From Maea johnstoni (taxonomy: Eukaryota; Annelida; Polychaeta; Spionida; Magelonidae), in the NCBI GenBank assembly GCA_963942565.1, contig OZ012695.1:15691494-15755493 (forward strand): 64,000 bases of DNA, given 5' to 3'. Under the pieces are notes generated by a model. The model did no database searches. It was not told the origin of the DNA and saw only the letters and a list, made by a program, of their open reading frames with translations. Positions 62,474 to 64,000 of this stretch are shown here, one piece after another. Both the position numbers and the translations under genes were made by a program. The stretch's first letter is position 1; each line of letters begins with the position of its first letter.

Positions 62474-62680
62474 TTAACCCTTACAATGCCGAGTCTACTT
62501 TCGTCACAAGGATGCAAAGATTTTTGACACCCATCCGAACCCTGTCATGTTGGTACTCATTAGAAAGCTCTAACTGAGCGCTCTAAAATGGGAACCCATG
62601 TACCAGGGTTTCAGTCATTTCTCAAGATTTTTGCATCATTTTGTATTGACGAAATTAGGAACCAGCAGCTTAAGGGTTAA
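62474..62680 (-). mobile_element. MITE family A copy
   Basis: ttaacccttacaatgccgag at the left, cagcttaagggttaa at the right, TTAA at both borders. Confidence 0.85.
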
Positions 62681-63636
62681 AAATAGAATGCCGTCTTCGT
62701 CCTAGTACATCTTCGAACACTGCAGAACAAGTGTTCAAAGTTCTGAATAATCATTTAAATTACTATTGTAGTCTTTCTGTAAACACTTAAACATTTGGTC
62801 AAACTACTTTTGAAAAACGCAGTCTGTGTTCTAGTCTATTTTTGAAATTTCTGAACATTTTTGTGCTAACTGCTTTTGAACAGCAGTCTAGGTGTTCTAG
62901 CCAAACTACAACACGTGTGTTCCACCAGCAGATCACACTTGTGTTTTGGACAAGCACTGGTGTTCAGCAAACAGAACACATGGGATCCTAAACATGTGTT
63001 AAAGATGTCTACCGTTATAACGTATCCATCTGTGCGTGTTCTGAAGTTCTGGAACTATCATCACGTGTACACGCCAATTGCCTGATGAAGTTTTGAAGGT
63101 TTGAATTTGAGTACCCAGACACTATTAGGGTTGGTCCAAGCAACACCCAACGTTACAATGTATTGTGAAATAATCACCTTTCGTCTGCGAGTGCACGCGT
63201 GGTGTGAAAACTCCGAACACAACTCAAAAATTAAAGCTTTAATTGAAAACTATTTGAAGAGGTATTGTTTATTCCTAGTGGAACAACAACTTTAATTTAG
63301 CGATACTTTGAAATATTTCGTTGTTATCAAGACGTTTCCAAATGAGTCAGATCAGGTGCAGGACCGAGAGGTCAAAAGGTTAAGTAGTGACAAGACCGAT
63401 ATACGTAGGTCAATGCACAGGTGAGTGAACAAACACACCCCATTACGCCTCAGGCTTCCGCTACATAAAAGTAGTTCCCCAAGGATGAAGGACAGATATT
63501 TTTATTTCGCACCTTTTGTTTGTGCATATCTTCCAAAACGTAGGTTTACAATAAACCAGTTCAAAGCTGGCCTGGTCAGATGGTTTGACACGCTTGGAAT
63601 TGTGGTTGGAATTTCGTTATATCGTCTCTTTTTAAT
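62681..63636. other. No gene; gtgttc-rich stretch
   Basis: 62,705-63,055 is dense in gtgttc / gaacac words (for example cacgtgtgttccaccag, gcactggtgttcagc). It starts and ends with gttctgaa phrases, so it may be a decayed repeat. No protein recognised. Confidence 0.4.
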
Positions 63637-63815
63637 TGCGGCCAAGTAGTGACTAGCCAGTTGGAATTGGTGGAGGAAGCCGGAGTACCCGACAAAAACC
63701 ATCGCCCAACCACAATTCACTGGTCGGAATCTGTACGCGGATAATGGTGAGAGACAGTGAGAAACCAATTGCAACGCCGTAGGCCAATCGGCCATCAGGA
63801 CAGGCTTCGTATAAT
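63637..63815 (-). mobile_element. tRNA-derived SINE copy, minus orientation
   Basis: On the minus strand the head reads gatggccgattggcctacgg, then cgttgcaattggtttctcac; the body has gggcgatggtttttgtcggg and ttccaccaattccaactggc, followed by ctagtcactac. It links head and body in one copy and so explains the headless bodies elsewhere. Confidence 0.75.
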
Positions 63816-64000
63816 ACATCAATAATAAAACAATATTTTGGGAAATATTTGACCGGTAGTTATTATACCCCTTTGAATAATTCTTAAAATGTACCATCAT
63901 TTTACAAGTTATGATCAAATGTATCAGACCAATTCATCAGACCAATTGAGCATTCCAAATGCAAATTTGCTCTCCACATGGTACCTTTGCTTCGCGATAT
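63816..64000. other. Window end, nothing recognised
   Basis: AT-rich sequence without a repeat end or frame that I can support. Confidence 0.4.

Overview
The window is nuclear DNA from an animal, most likely an AT-rich marine invertebrate such as a lophotrochozoan or an invertebrate deuterostome. Three conserved animal genes are split by introns with standard GT-AG (one GC-AG) borders. About three quarters of the sequence is non-coding and packed with microsatellites, minisatellites, MITEs, tRNA-derived SINEs and LINEs. No bacterial operon, CRISPR array, rRNA or functional tRNA gene was seen. I cannot fix the phylum from sequence alone.

Layout. 1-14,600 holds an 86-bp minisatellite (about 32 units, running off the left edge), many short inverted-repeat elements, TA, ATA and GA microsatellites, a 123-bp tandem array and a decayed LINE tail. 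14,649-21,337 (+) holds the 3' seven coding exons of RO60 (TROVE2), the ring-shaped Y-RNA/misfolded-RNA binding protein. Its N-terminal exons are not visible and probably lie left of the window. 21,338-29,449 is repeat-filled space between two convergent genes. 29,450-34,617 (-) is a complete six-exon CACYBP (Siah-interacting, CS+SGS domains). It shares a 750-bp divergent promoter, with ZNF143-, ETS- and NRF1-like sites, with SURF6 (35,366-40,332, +, four coding exons, complete nucleolar ribosome-biogenesis protein).

40,333-64,000 has no recognised host gene but carries the most unusual structures: a 67-bp satellite that appears to be an amplified SINE tRNA head (42.2-43.1 kb); a 5.8-kb inverted repeat with near-identical ~1.95-kb arms (43,131-48,940); and a three-layer nest (50.3-60.5 kb). 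In that nest a full-length Tx1/L1-like LINE, with an exact 17-bp target duplication, an intact 1,274-aa ORF2 and an unrecognised 243-aa acidic ORF1, sits inside a ~1-kb CACTA-type MITE. That MITE in turn interrupts a ~115-bp tandem array.

The three host genes are unrelated in pathway: RNA quality control, ubiquitin/chaperone adaptor, and rRNA processing. CACYBP and SURF6 are probably co-expressed as housekeeping genes through their shared promoter. Repeats dominate evolution of the locus: MITEs repeatedly occupy TA/ATA microsatellites, and short tandem duplications have copied exon edges of RO60 and SURF6.
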